The translations under genes and the position numbers were made by a program. This document shows positions 6,872 through 14,921 of a stretch of 28,581 nt of DNA, piece by piece; position 1 is the stretch's first letter, and the number at the start of each line of letters is the position of its first letter. The notes under the pieces were generated by a model. The model ran no database searches, had not been told where the DNA came from, and was given only the letters and a program-made list of their open reading frames with translations. This stretch comes from a bacterium (GTDB taxonomy: Bacteria > Chloroflexota > Dormibacteria > UBA8260 > Bog-877), in the NCBI GenBank assembly GCA_021817185.1, contig JAKAVU010000005.1:1-28581 (forward strand), in the 5' to 3' direction.

Positions 6872-8352
6872 CTCATGGCAACTCGACTGGCACCCACGAG
6901 CAGCGAGTGCAGCGGACCGGGAATCCAGACACCCAGCACCAACAATCCGCCCAGGAGCAGGTAGCCCGGCACCAGCACCGCCAGGCCCAGCTCGGATCGC
7001 GCCGGCACCGGCTCTCCCCTGCCAGTGCCGAACACCATGCGGTTGAACGGTTCCAGGAGGGCCAAAAATGCGACCAGCAACAGCACCCCGAGCCCCGCTG
7101 CCACCGCCCAGGCATGTCGTACCAGGGCCCCCTCAATGATGGCGAACTCGGAGATGAAGAGCCCGAACGGGGGCGCTCCCGCGATCGCCAGTGCCCCCGT
7201 GATCACCAGGATGGCCGACGCCGGGGCTACTCGGATGGCTCCCGAAATCTCCGCCACCGTGGTGGTGCGGAAGCGCAGCAGCAGGTTGCCGGAATTGAAG
7301 AACATGAGGCTCTTGGCAAGGCTGTGAGTGATCATCTGCAGTGCCGCCCCCAGCGTCGCGATGGGAGCCCCCAGGCCAAAGCCGGCCGCGATCAGGCCCA
7401 TCTGCTCAACGGAGGAGTACGCCAGCAGGCGCTTGAAGTTGCGCTGGGCGATGAGGAACACGACCCCGACCACCATGGACAGCAGCCCAAAGGCCAGCAG
7501 CGCCTCATGCAGGCCGCGGGCGTGCGCGGGGCTGGCTGGAGTGACCAAAGCGAGGACTCTGATGATGGCCAGCATCGCGCAATTCAACTCCGCCCCAGAC
7601 AGCATGGCGCAGACGGGAGCGGGTGCCTGGCTGTGGGCGTCGGGCAGCCAGGTGTGCATCGGAGCCAGGCCGGCCTTGGTTCCGAAGCCCACCAGCACCA
7701 TCAAGAAGCCGATTCCCCCCAAGGCCCCGTTGAGATGGGGTCCCGCACGGTCCAGCACCGGGATCGAGAAGTTATAGCTGGCGCCGAGGGCGGCGATCCC
7801 AGCTTCGAATAACAGGAAGAAGCCCAGGAGCGCGATCAGTTCGCCTGCGACCGCGAGCACGAGAAACTTCCAGGCCGCCTCCAGGGGCTCATGGGAGCCA
7901 TAGAAATCGACCAAGGGCGCGGCTGCAAACGTGGTGGCGGTCACGGCGGTCCAGAGCAGGATCAGGTTCCCCGCCACAGTCGCCAGGACCATGGTGAAGG
8001 TGAAGAAGTGGAAGAGGCTGAAATACTTGCGGATCTCGCCGGGCCGCATAGCGTGGGCCTGGGCGGGGCTGCGGAAATAGGCCACGGAGTAGGCTCCCGC
8101 CAGCGCGGCCACCACCACGACCACCAGCAGCACCACGGCATCAAGGTCATCGACGTAGAGCCACTGGTTCAGCCCGGCCACCGGGCCGGATTGGACAACC
8201 CGAGCGATCAGGGTGAGGCCCAGCGCCAGGGTGGCCACCCCAGTCGGGACCACCAGGAGGAAGCGGGTCCGGTCGCTGAGGGCCAGCAGGCTGGCAAGTC
8301 CCCCCAGCAGGGGAACCGCCAGCACCGCCAACATGAGACTGCTGTTGGTCAT
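6868..8352 (-). CDS. hyfF: HyfF-like antiporter subunit with substituted TM5 glutamate
   Basis: A 494-residue NuoN/NuoL-type membrane protein closely matching HyfF in its core: SLEAAWKF-like (EPLEAAWKFLVLA), GFGTKAGLAPMHTWLPDAHS (Lys226 in TM7), FKRLLAYSSVEQMGL, and HSLAKSLMFFNSGN. The TM5 motif, WAAIEATTL in E. coli HyfF as I recall it, reads WTAVTATTF here, so the conserved proton-relay glutamate is Thr138. A new acidic residue, Glu255, appears in GAELN of the TM8 region, where the E. coli protein has hydrophobic residues. It shares four-base ATGA-type overlaps with both neighbours. It is expected to be an integral part of the membrane arm of the Ehr-like complex, but its ion path may be inactive or rewired. 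Confidence 0.85.
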   Translation of the reverse strand: MTNSSLMLAVLAVPLLGGLASLLALSDRTRFLLVVPTGVATLALGLTLIARVVQSGPVAGLNQWLYVDDLDAVVLLVVVVVAALAGAYSVAYFRSPAQAHAMRPGEIRKYFSLFHFFTFTMVLATVAGNLILLWTAVTATTFAAAPLVDFYGSHEPLEAAWKFLVLAVAGELIALLGFFLLFEAGIAALGASYNFSIPVLDRAGPHLNGALGGIGFLMVLVGFGTKAGLAPMHTWLPDAHSQAPAPVCAMLSGAELNCAMLAIIRVLALVTPASPAHARGLHEALLAFGLLSMVVGVVFLIAQRNFKRLLAYSSVEQMGLIAAGFGLGAPIATLGAALQMITHSLAKSLMFFNSGNLLLRFRTTTVAEISGAIRVAPASAILVITGALAIAGAPPFGLFISEFAIIEGALVRHAWAVAAGLGVLLLVAFLALLEPFNRMVFGTGRGEPVPARSELGLAVLVPGYLLLGGLLVLGVWIPGPLHSLLVGASRVAMR

Positions 8353-9017
8353 CCGCGCAGCCGGGAGAGCTCGGAGGTGTCTGTCCCGGTGCCGGCATCC
8401 CGCATGCGGGCCACCAGGAAGCCCATCACCAGCACCGCGATGAGCACGTCCAACACAATCGCCACCTCGATCAGGAGGCTGAGCTGGGGGGCCACCACCA
8501 GGCTCAGCAGCAGCAGCCCGTTCTCGGCTGCCAGTAGCCCGGTCACCTGCAGGATGGCGTCACGCCGAGCGATGGTTGTGAAGAGGCCAAGGAGGAAGAC
8601 CGCCAGGGCGATGCCGGCGATCGCAGGTGGAAGAAGCTGCGGCACGAACGGAAGGTCGGTGGCCGCGAGCAGACCGACCAGACTCAGCGCCGTCCCGATC
8701 AGCAGCGCAGTAGGAAAGCGGACGTAGTAGGCGGTTTCTCTGCCGGCAACCAGAGCGAACGCTACCTGGCGCCGGAAGAGGCTCGGGATCAGGATCCCCT
8801 TGGCGACGATGATCAGCAGTCCGAAGACCAGCAGTCCCAGTAGGCGGGTGTCCCAGTAAAGGATCAGAGCCGCGAGCCCCAGGAGCCACGACTGGACCGC
8901 GTAGGCGGCCACCGCGGTGCTGAGCCGCCGCGTCACGATGAACCAGTAGGTGACCAGCAGGAGGAGCGCCGACAGGATCACCTCAAGCAGCCGGGGCATC
9001 GCACTCAGTGCCGTCAA
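8349..9017 (-). CDS. hyfE: HyfE-like (NuoK-related) membrane subunit
   Basis: A 222-residue hydrophobic protein with about six or seven membrane segments, matching HyfE/HycP in length and position between hyfD and hyfF. Its C-terminal half is NuoK-like: GLLAAENGLLLLSL and LLIEVAIVLDVLIAVLVMGF carry two membrane-buried glutamates at the places where NuoK has its functional pair. It lies between overlapping starts and stops (4 bases on each side), so it is made together with the rest of the membrane arm. The M. tuberculosis counterpart would be hycP (Rv0085). The charged C-terminal tail (about 206-222) is cytoplasmic by the positive-inside rule. Confidence 0.8.
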   Translation of the reverse strand: MTALSAMPRLLEVILSALLLLVTYWFIVTRRLSTAVAAYAVQSWLLGLAALILYWDTRLLGLLVFGLLIIVAKGILIPSLFRRQVAFALVAGRETAYYVRFPTALLIGTALSLVGLLAATDLPFVPQLLPPAIAGIALAVFLLGLFTTIARRDAILQVTGLLAAENGLLLLSLVVAPQLSLLIEVAIVLDVLIAVLVMGFLVARMRDAGTGTDTSELSRLRG

Positions 9018-9985
9018 TGTCCCACCGTGTAGAGGGCCAGGCCCAGAAAGGCGAGCACGAAACTGCCTCCCAGGTACTCAGGCACGCGCATGATGCGGAT
9101 CTTGGCCAAAGCCGACTCGATTCCCACCACCAGGACGGCCGCGGCCAGCATCTTTCCCATCAGAGACGCAATCGCCACCAGGAACGCGGGCACCGTGATG
9201 GCCTGCGCCAGACCCAGCGGTAGGACCAGCACATTGAGCCAGACGATGAGCAGAACAAACAACTTCATGTGGCCGCCCCACTCAAAGAGCGCCAGATCAG
9301 GCCCGGAGAACTCGTAGAGGCGGGAGCCTTCGATCATCGACAGCTCCTGCGAGCTATTGGGGTTGTCGATGGGGAGCCGCCCCGCCTCCGCCAAGATCAC
9401 CATCAGGAACGCTGCGGCCACCAGCGCGTGGCTGGGCACCACGCGGGCAGCGCTGGTGAAGAGCGCGTTGTTGACCACGAACGGCACCGTGCCTCCGGAA
9501 ATGAAACCGACGGCGAAGAAAACCACGATGAATGTCGGTTCGGCAAGCGTTGACACGAACCGGGACCGGCTGCTTCCGAGTCCACCGTAGGGACTCCCGC
9601 CGTCCATGGCGGCGAGGTTGGTGAAGAAACCGCCGATGCCGATGACGAACCCGCTTCCGACCATGTCGGCCATGAAGGCCCAACTGAGAGGTGCCGCGGT
9701 CAGCACCGGGATCAGGATCGCAAACGCGATCGGAGTGGCGAAGACCACGTACGGCGCGACCGTGGAGACGGTCGAACTGTGCACCGTGCGACTGCGCTGC
9801 TTGTGCAGGTGCTTCCAGAGATCGAAATAGGGCTGTAGCCACGGCGAGCCCTGGCGCGACTGCACCTTCGCCTTGAGGTTCTCGATCACCCCTCGCAGCA
9901 GGGGCGAGAGCATCAGCACCACCAGGACAGCTACCACCTGTCCAACGGCGGCGGCTACCACGGGGCGCACCGGTCCGAACGCCAC
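9014..9985 (-). CDS. hyfD: HyfD/HycD-like (NuoH-type) membrane subunit, first gene of the operon
   Basis: A 323-residue integral membrane protein of the NuoH/HycD family, which forms the interface between the peripheral redox arm and the ion-translocating membrane arm. Family signatures include PWLQPYFDLWKHLHKQ after the first helix, RLPIDNPNSSQELSMIEG with its acidic and Asn residues, and GPDLALFEWGGHMKLFVL. It is the first gene of a six-gene overlapping operon. GTG at 9985 gives a start matching the family, although its ribosome site is poor; an AAAGGAG lies about 20 bases upstream. A hairpin-forming repeat sits about 90 bases upstream in the leader or promoter region. Confidence 0.85.
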   Translation of the reverse strand: MAFGPVRPVVAAAVGQVVAVLVVLMLSPLLRGVIENLKAKVQSRQGSPWLQPYFDLWKHLHKQRSRTVHSSTVSTVAPYVVFATPIAFAILIPVLTAAPLSWAFMADMVGSGFVIGIGGFFTNLAAMDGGSPYGGLGSSRSRFVSTLAEPTFIVVFFAVGFISGGTVPFVVNNALFTSAARVVPSHALVAAAFLMVILAEAGRLPIDNPNSSQELSMIEGSRLYEFSGPDLALFEWGGHMKLFVLLIVWLNVLVLPLGLAQAITVPAFLVAIASLMGKMLAAAVLVVGIESALAKIRIMRVPEYLGGSFVLAFLGLALYTVGH

Positions 9986-10617
9986 TCCAAGCTGGCCCTA
10001 GCTCCTTTAGACACGAAGATCAACCGAAGCCAGGGGCCATTAGCTCCAGCACGGAGCGTCTCGGCACGGATGCCGCGGCGAGCCCCATCGCCGCTCAACT
10101 GGCATGTAGCTTACTGGTGGGGCGGCGCGGGGGTCAAACCGGTGGGCGCGCTGCCCTGATTCCCGGCGCCTCGGGAGCACTGCCCTGTGGTCTGTCCCGG
10201 GGATCTGCCCGACCCGGTGCGCTCTTGGATTGTCTCCGGTCCTCGGGCCCAAGCCCGTCGCCGCATCCTGACCCCAGCGGGGGCAAGAGTCGGTGTCCAC
10301 CTTCCCCCAGGAATCCGGGGCGGACGTGCCGAGACTGGGAGTCGTGAGACTTCAGGTCAGCGCCGTAGCCGAATGCTGCTCGGATGAGGAACCAGGCGTG
10401 GACGAAGGCATCGCAGCCTGGGTCGGCCACTGTTCTCACGATGACGATGACCGTGTTTCAGCTGCCCGGGAACAAACTCGTGGCCGCGTGACCCCCGCTC
10501 CCACCGGCGACTGCGGGATCATGGTAGGGCTGGCTCCTGCCGACGCAAGCCTGAGCCCGCAGGAGCAGAGAGCCGCGCGGGGGATCGGCAGGGCGGTGGT
10601 CGATTGGGAGGATCCCG
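9986..10617. other. 632-bp divergent intergenic region between the Ehr-like operon and the FAH-family operon
   Basis: No frame has a convincing protein. The region should contain both divergent promoters, but no good sigma70-type pair stands out on either strand. It contains one perfect 7-bp inverted repeat (listed separately) about 90 bases upstream of hyfD. A minus-strand frame over 10134-10439 begins with a plausible-looking peptide (HAWFLIRAAFGYGADL) but decays into Arg/Pro-rich sequence, so it is at most a remnant. A clear ribosome site, GGGAGG at about 10606, belongs to the downstream plus-strand gene. Confidence 0.5.
10075..10094. promoter_or_regulatory. Perfect 7-bp inverted repeat upstream of hyfD
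   Basis: GCGGCGA (10075-10081) is repeated in inverse as TCGCCGC (10088-10094) around the six bases GCCCCA. It lies about 90 bases before the hyfD start. It could be a regulator operator (two MarR genes are close by) or a leader hairpin. There is no direct evidence for either role and, in DNA this GC-rich, chance is a real alternative. Confidence 0.35.
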
Positions 10618-11496
10618 GTGAGGTTGGTCAGCTTCCGTAAGGACGACCGGTTGGTGGCGGGTTTCGAGGAAGAAGGGCTGCTGGTCGAGGCCACGGAGCT
10701 GAGCAGGGCCCGCGGGCTCGAGGCGCCCACGGTGCGGCGCCTTCTGGAGCTGGGGCCGGACGTCATCCAGCATCTCGTCCTGGAAGCCAGGGGCCGGCTT
10801 GGAAACCGGGAGCCTCCGGTTCTCCGCCTCGAGGATGTCCGGCTCGGCCCCCCGGTGCCTGATCCGGACAAGATCATCTGTCTCGGCCAGAACTATGCCG
10901 AACACGTTGCCGAGATGGCCAGCGAGCGGCCCAAGGTTCCCAACCTGTTCGCCAAGTTTCGCAACGCTCTGGTGGGCAACGGCGAGCCGATCCACCTGCC
11001 GGGGATCAGCCGGCAGGTGGACTACGAAGGTGAGCTGGCGGTGGTGATCGGAAGGCGCTGCCACCGGGTGGGAGAGCAGGATGCGCTCAAGTTCGTGGGG
11101 GGCTACGCGCCTATGAACGACGTCAGCGCCAGGGACCTGCAGTTCCAGACCGGGCAGTACACCATGGGCAAGGCGCTGGACACCTTCTGTCCGATGGGTC
11201 CGGGTCTCACCCTGGCCGCGGATGTGGCGGACCCCCAGCAGCTAACGCTCAGAACCTACTTGAACGGGGAGGCGGTGCAGGTCGGGAGCACCGCCGCGAT
11301 GCTGTTCTCGGTGGCGGAGGCGATCAGCTTCATCTCGTCGGGAATAACGCTGGAGTGCGGCGACGTCATCGCCACCGGCACCCCCTCGGGGGTCGGATAC
11401 AAGCGCCAGCCGCCGCGCTTTCTGCGACCGGGCGATCGGATCGAGGTGGAGGTGGAGGGGATTGGTCGGCTCACCAACCCGGTCGTGCAGGGCTGA
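10618..11496 (+). CDS. Fumarylacetoacetate hydrolase (FAH) family protein
   Basis: A 292-residue protein of the FAH superfamily, whose members hydrolyse or decarboxylate C-C bonds in acylpyruvates and aromatic-degradation intermediates with a divalent metal. The metal-site motif is visible as VDYEGELAVVIG (the two glutamates), followed by Asp in MNDVSARDLQ. The FAH signatures KIICLGQNYAEH, the C-terminal SGITLECGDVIATGTPSGVG and the end GIGRLTNPV are also clear. GTG at 10618 is preceded by GGGAGG seven bases upstream. It is followed after 89 bases by a MarR gene in the same direction, so the MarR may control it. The exact substrate cannot be told; acylpyruvase, oxaloacetate decarboxylase and 2-hydroxyhepta-2,4-diene-1,7-dioate isomerase activities all occur in this fold. 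Confidence 0.85.
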   Translation: MRLVSFRKDDRLVAGFEEEGLLVEATELSRARGLEAPTVRRLLELGPDVIQHLVLEARGRLGNREPPVLRLEDVRLGPPVPDPDKIICLGQNYAEHVAEMASERPKVPNLFAKFRNALVGNGEPIHLPGISRQVDYEGELAVVIGRRCHRVGEQDALKFVGGYAPMNDVSARDLQFQTGQYTMGKALDTFCPMGPGLTLAADVADPQQLTLRTYLNGEAVQVGSTAAMLFSVAEAISFISSGITLECGDVIATGTPSGVGYKRQPPRFLRPGDRIEVEVEGIGRLTNPVVQG

Positions 11497-11585
11497 GGGC
11501 GCGGGTCAGTCCGCCGGATGCGGCCCGACTCCGGGTGAGGTGGCGCCCCAGCCAGGGGGAAGGCCGCCGCTTCCGGGAACCCATC

Positions 11586-12062
11586 ATGGATGAGGGCCTC
11601 TCCCCGGTTGCCGCCACCCTGAGCCTGCTCCAGGCGCACCGGCTGCTGGAGGTCTCCTTGAGTCGGCGGCTGGAACTGGCGACCGGACTCTCCCTCTCCG
11701 AGGCGGAGGTGGTGGTGCGGCTCGGGGCAGCCGCCGGCGGTCGTATGGGGATGCTGGAGCTGGCCCATGCCACCTGCTTCAGCAAGAGCGGGGTGAGCCG
11801 CATCGTCGACCGCCTCGAGAAGCGGCTGCTGGTCGCACGACGGGCTTCCACCAGGGACCGGCGCCTCATCTGGGTGGAGGCGACCCCGGCCGGGCGGGAG
11901 CTCATGTGGGAGCTGCTGGCGGCCCTGCAGGTCGCGGTGGAGGAGGACTTCGCCCGCTACCTGAGCGACGAGGACATGACCGTGCTCGCGGATCGACTGG
12001 ACAAACTGGTCGCCGGGATCAGGGGCGCGCCGGAGGGGAACGGCAAGGACCCGCGGGGCTGA
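11586..12062 (+). CDS. MarR-family transcriptional regulator
   Basis: A 158-residue winged-helix protein. The DNA-binding segment reads CFSKSGVSRIVDRLEKRLLV with wing STRDRRLIWVEATPAGREL, standard for MarR proteins, and it is flanked by dimerisation helices. ATG at 11586 (MDEGLSPVAATL) is chosen because upstream in-frame sequence is Arg/Gly-rich and unlikely to be coding; GGGAA lies about eight bases upstream. It sits between the FAH-family and aldo/keto reductase genes and probably controls this operon in response to a small aromatic or phenolic ligand (inferred from family and context). It is a paralogue of the MarR at the other end of the Ehr-like operon. Confidence 0.85.
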   Translation: MDEGLSPVAATLSLLQAHRLLEVSLSRRLELATGLSLSEAEVVVRLGAAAGGRMGMLELAHATCFSKSGVSRIVDRLEKRLLVARRASTRDRRLIWVEATPAGRELMWELLAALQVAVEEDFARYLSDEDMTVLADRLDKLVAGIRGAPEGNGKDPRG

Positions 12063-12063
12063 T

Positions 12064-12082
12064 CGACTCCATCGCTGAGTCG
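12064..12082 (+). promoter_or_regulatory. Inverted repeat just after the MarR stop codon
   Basis: CGACTC (12064-12069) and GAGTCG (12077-12082) form a perfect 6-bp inverted repeat with a 7-base centre, beginning two bases after the MarR stop and about 95 bases before the aldo/keto reductase start. It may be a weak attenuating hairpin or an operator for an internal promoter. No T-run follows. Confidence 0.3.
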
Positions 12083-12177
12083 TCCGCTTGCCGGCCGGTA
12101 CGCGTCGCCCTGGCATCATGGGGAAGGGCACGGGCCGGCGGTCGGCCGTCGCCATGGTGGGAGCAGGGAGCAGATTT

Positions 12178-13140
12178 GTGAGCAGTCAGTTGCGCAGGCG
12201 GCGGCTGGGTCCGCTCGGCCCGGAGGTCTCCGAGATCGGAGTCGGCACCAACAACTTCGGCCGCAGACTCGACCAGGCCGGCGCCCGAGCGGTGGTCGAC
12301 GCGGCGCTGGACCACGGGATCAATCTGTTCGACACCGCCGACATTTATGGCGGCGGGGAAAGCGAGCGCTACCTGGGAGCGGCGCTTCGGGGCCGCCGCG
12401 ATCTGGCACTCATCGCCACCAAGTTCGGCATGTTCAAGGAGGGGCTGGAGCCCTCGGACCGGCGCGGCTCTCCGGAGTACATCCGGAAGGCGGTGGAGGG
12501 CAGCCTGGGGCGGCTGGGGGTGGACCACATCGACCTCTACCAGATGCACGAGCCGGACCCCAACACTCCGATCGCGGAGACCCTGGGGGCGCTTCACGAA
12601 TTGGTCAAAGAGGGCAAGGTGCGCTGGTTGGGAGTGTCCAATTTCGCCGGCTGGCAGCTGGTCGATGCGCAGTGGACCGCACGCAGCCGCGGCCTCACCG
12701 AGATCACCTCCTCGCAGGACGAGTACAGCCTGCTGGAGCGCGGGATCGAGCGCGAGGTGTTGCCCGCGATCGAGCATCTGGGAATCGGCCTGTTGCCCTA
12801 CTTCCCGCTCGCGAGCGGCCTGCTGACCGGCAAGTACCGACGCGGGGAACCGGCGCCGCCGGGGACCAGGCTCTCGTCAGGGGCCAACGCCGCCAGTCTT
12901 GCCGATCAGGCCAAGTTCGATGTGCTGGAGGCGCTGCAGGCCTTCGCGCGGGAGCGGGAGATCACGCTGTTGCAGGTCGCGATCGGCGCTCTGCTGGGTC
13001 GGGCCGCGGTCTCTTCGGTCATCGCAGGAGCGATGAGCGAAGAGCAGGTCGCCGCCAATGTCGCAGCGGCCAGCTGGGTCGCCAGCGCCGAGGACTGGGT
13101 CGAGCTCGACCGGATCACCCGCCGGAGTCCGCGCCCATGA
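12178..13140 (+). CDS. Aldo/keto reductase
   Basis: A 320-residue (beta/alpha)8 NADPH-dependent oxidoreductase. The catalytic tetrad is visible: Asp and Tyr in NLFDTADIYGGGESE, Lys in LIATKFGMF, and His in DLYQMHEPD. The coenzyme-binding C-terminal part has GVSNFAGWQL and SVIAGAMSEEQVAANV. It resembles the AKR11/YhdN-like general stress or aldehyde reductases more than sugar-specific members. GTG at 12178 is chosen because it lies just ahead of the first strand (LRRRRLGPLGPEVSEIGVG) and follows GGGAG at suitable distance. It probably shares a transcript with the FAH-family and MarR genes upstream and the peptidase gene 31 bases downstream. The substrate is unknown, most likely an aldehyde or ketone. 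Confidence 0.88.
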   Translation: MSSQLRRRRLGPLGPEVSEIGVGTNNFGRRLDQAGARAVVDAALDHGINLFDTADIYGGGESERYLGAALRGRRDLALIATKFGMFKEGLEPSDRRGSPEYIRKAVEGSLGRLGVDHIDLYQMHEPDPNTPIAETLGALHELVKEGKVRWLGVSNFAGWQLVDAQWTARSRGLTEITSSQDEYSLLERGIEREVLPAIEHLGIGLLPYFPLASGLLTGKYRRGEPAPPGTRLSSGANAASLADQAKFDVLEALQAFAREREITLLQVAIGALLGRAAVSSVIAGAMSEEQVAANVAAASWVASAEDWVELDRITRRSPRP

Positions 13141-13171
13141 CACTCGACAACCGCGCACCTGGAGGCTACTC

Positions 13172-13999
13172 GTGAAGGTCTACATCTCATGCGACATGGA
13201 GGGCGTTGCCGGGGTGGTCGACTGGCAGCAGTGCGGCCCCGGTCCGGAGTTCGAACTGGGGCGGCGGTTGCTGCTGGCGGAGGTCAACGCGGCGATCGAC
13301 GGCGCCGCCGCCGCAGGCGCGACCGAGTTCTTGGTCAACGACTCGCACGGGGCGATGCAGAACCTTGCCCCCGACCAGATCCACGGGCGGGCCGATTACC
13401 TATCGGGCAGGCACAAGCCGCTCTACATGATGGAGGGTTTGGACGAGACCTTCCAGGCGATCTTCTTCATCGGCTACCACGGGTCTGTGGACGGCCCCCC
13501 GTCCACGCTGTCGCACACCTACAATCCCTCAGCGGTGCTGGCGGCGGAGCTCGACGGCACCATGGTCGGAGAGGCGGGGATCAACGCCCTGGTGGCGGCG
13601 CACTTCCGGGTCCCCATCGCTCTGGTGAGCGGCGATCAGCACACAGCTTCCCAGACCGCCGCCATCTGCCTGGGGGTGACAGCAGCGGTGGTCAAGCGTT
13701 CAGTGACCCGGATGGCCGCTCAGAATCTGCACCCCGAGCGGGCACGAGAGCTGATCCGGGATGCCGCCAGCGCCGCCATCCGGGGACTCGACTCCATGCG
13801 CGCGCCCCAATTCGCGGGGCATCCCACCCTCAAGCTGAGGATGCGCAACGCAGACCTGGCGGAGCTGGCGACCGCCATCCGAGACGTCAGCCGAATCGGT
13901 GACACCGAGGTGATGGTGGGGGGCGCCGCACCCCTGGAGGTGTTCCGCAACTTCGTGGGGGTGCTGCACATCACCAGGGGACTGGCTCTGGAGCATTAG
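13172..13999 (+). CDS. M55-family D-aminopeptidase (DppA-like)
   Basis: A 275-residue protein, almost exactly the length of B. subtilis DppA, a self-compartmentalising zinc D-aminopeptidase. Zinc-site residues fall at the expected positions: Asp8 and Glu10 (SCDMEGVAG), His59 (VNDSHGAM), His103 (GYHGSVDG) and Glu134 (VGEAGINAL). GTG at 13172 has GGAGG seven bases upstream and gives the family N-terminus VKVYISCDMEG. It is expected in the cytoplasm, releasing N-terminal D-amino acids such as D-Ala from imported peptides. In B. subtilis dppA precedes a dipeptide permease; here no peptide transporter is adjacent. It ends the plus-strand operon and faces the convergent methyltransferase gene across a hairpin. 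Confidence 0.88.
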   Translation: MKVYISCDMEGVAGVVDWQQCGPGPEFELGRRLLLAEVNAAIDGAAAAGATEFLVNDSHGAMQNLAPDQIHGRADYLSGRHKPLYMMEGLDETFQAIFFIGYHGSVDGPPSTLSHTYNPSAVLAAELDGTMVGEAGINALVAAHFRVPIALVSGDQHTASQTAAICLGVTAAVVKRSVTRMAAQNLHPERARELIRDAASAAIRGLDSMRAPQFAGHPTLKLRMRNADLAELATAIRDVSRIGDTEVMVGGAAPLEVFRNFVGVLHITRGLALEH

Positions 14000-14010
14000 G
14001 ATCCCTGGCC

Positions 14011-14037
14011 CGCGGCCGCTCCATACCCCAGGCCGCG
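14011..14037. terminator. Hairpin between convergent genes
   Basis: CGCGGCC (14011-14017) and GGCCGCG (14031-14037) are perfect 7-bp arms around a 13-base loop, located in the 64-bp gap between the convergent M55 peptidase and methyltransferase genes. Its position fits a bidirectional transcription end. No T-run is present on either side. Confidence 0.45.
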
Positions 14038-14063
14038 CTGAGCTGGGGCATCCACCAGTCGGA

Positions 14064-14840
14064 TCACGGCTGCGGCTTGCGCGCCTGGACGATGAACCGC
14101 TCCTCCGAGAAGCTGAGAGGGCCGGTGGCACACCTCTGGTGGAGCTCCTGAAGGCGATCCAGGTACCGCTCCACCGTGAAGTCCGGGATCTCCCATGGAA
14201 CCGCCCGCAGGTACCAGACCAGGGCGCCGACGTCGTCCACTTTGGTTTGGATCCGCACCGCCCGTGCCGCCTCGATCGTCAGGCCCGCCGCCTGCAGCTG
14301 GCGTCTCGCCTCGGCCACGCTCCAGCTGGCTGCTGGCCCCGCCGCGGGCGCGCCCAGCAGCGCCCGCACCGAGTCGTATGAGCCCACCTGTTGGGTGATG
14401 AACAGCCCGCCCGGTTTCAGCACGCGGTGCACCTCGGCCGCCACGAAGGACTCGTGGCGGTTGACGATGAGAGCGAACGACGCGTCCGGGAATGGCAACT
14501 GGGGCTCATGCGCCGTTTGGGTCATGTTGTCGGACGGTCCTTGGTACGGGAGCACCTCGATGCCAAGTGGCTCGAGGCGAGCCCGGGCCACGCTGACGTT
14601 GGGCGCCAGCCCCTCGACTGCCACCGTCCTGGGGGGCCGGCTCCGGAGCTGTGCCAGCCACTCGCCGCCACCTGTTCCCAGGTCCAGCAGATCCGGCGAG
14701 CGGGCGGCCGCCACCGCGACGATCCGATCGTAGCTCCAGGGTGGCGCCGTGGACCGCATCCGGCCCGCGACCCAGGAGAAGTCCCAGCCCGAGATGGGGT
14801 GTGCGATGGCATCCGCGATCAGCTCCGGGAGCGAGGCCAT
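14064..14840 (-). CDS. Class I SAM-dependent methyltransferase
   Basis: A methyltransferase of about 258 residues with the Rossmann motifs in order: motif I (LLDLGTGGGEWLAQL), an acidic strand end (TVAVEGLAPN), a motif IV-like region (LPFPDASFALIVNRHESF), and the post-motif EVHRVLKPGGLFITQQVG. The N-terminal HPISGWDFSWVAGRM is typical of a subgroup of uncharacterised methyltransferases whose start lies shortly before this segment, hence ATG at 14840. Alternatives are ATG at 14849 and a TTG at 14933, the latter with an AGGTGG site but overlapping the divergent peptidase start by 12 bases. The substrate is unknown; nothing adjacent indicates a biosynthetic pathway. Confidence 0.8.
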   Translation of the reverse strand: MASLPELIADAIAHPISGWDFSWVAGRMRSTAPPWSYDRIVAVAAARSPDLLDLGTGGGEWLAQLRSRPPRTVAVEGLAPNVSVARARLEPLGIEVLPYQGPSDNMTQTAHEPQLPFPDASFALIVNRHESFVAAEVHRVLKPGGLFITQQVGSYDSVRALLGAPAAGPAASWSVAEARRQLQAAGLTIEAARAVRIQTKVDDVGALVWYLRAVPWEIPDFTVERYLDRLQELHQRCATGPLSFSEERFIVQARKPQP

Positions 14841-14921
14841 GGCGCCCATGATGACGCCGAGGGCGGACTCGGCGACCGAGGTGGTTCGTCGCCGGTCGGA
14901 GAACCGGCGATACTGCTGGGG

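Noticed and set aside
4479..9985. Reading the operon as an active formate hydrogenlyase or hydrogenase 4
   Set aside because: The NiFe ligand cysteines are absent and there is no formate dehydrogenase or maturation gene.
10134..10439. Minus-strand open frame with a plausible-looking N-terminal peptide (HAWFLIRAAFGYGADL)
   Set aside because: It degenerates into Arg/Pro/Gly-rich sequence and has no domain, no clear ribosome site and no operon context; at best a decayed remnant.
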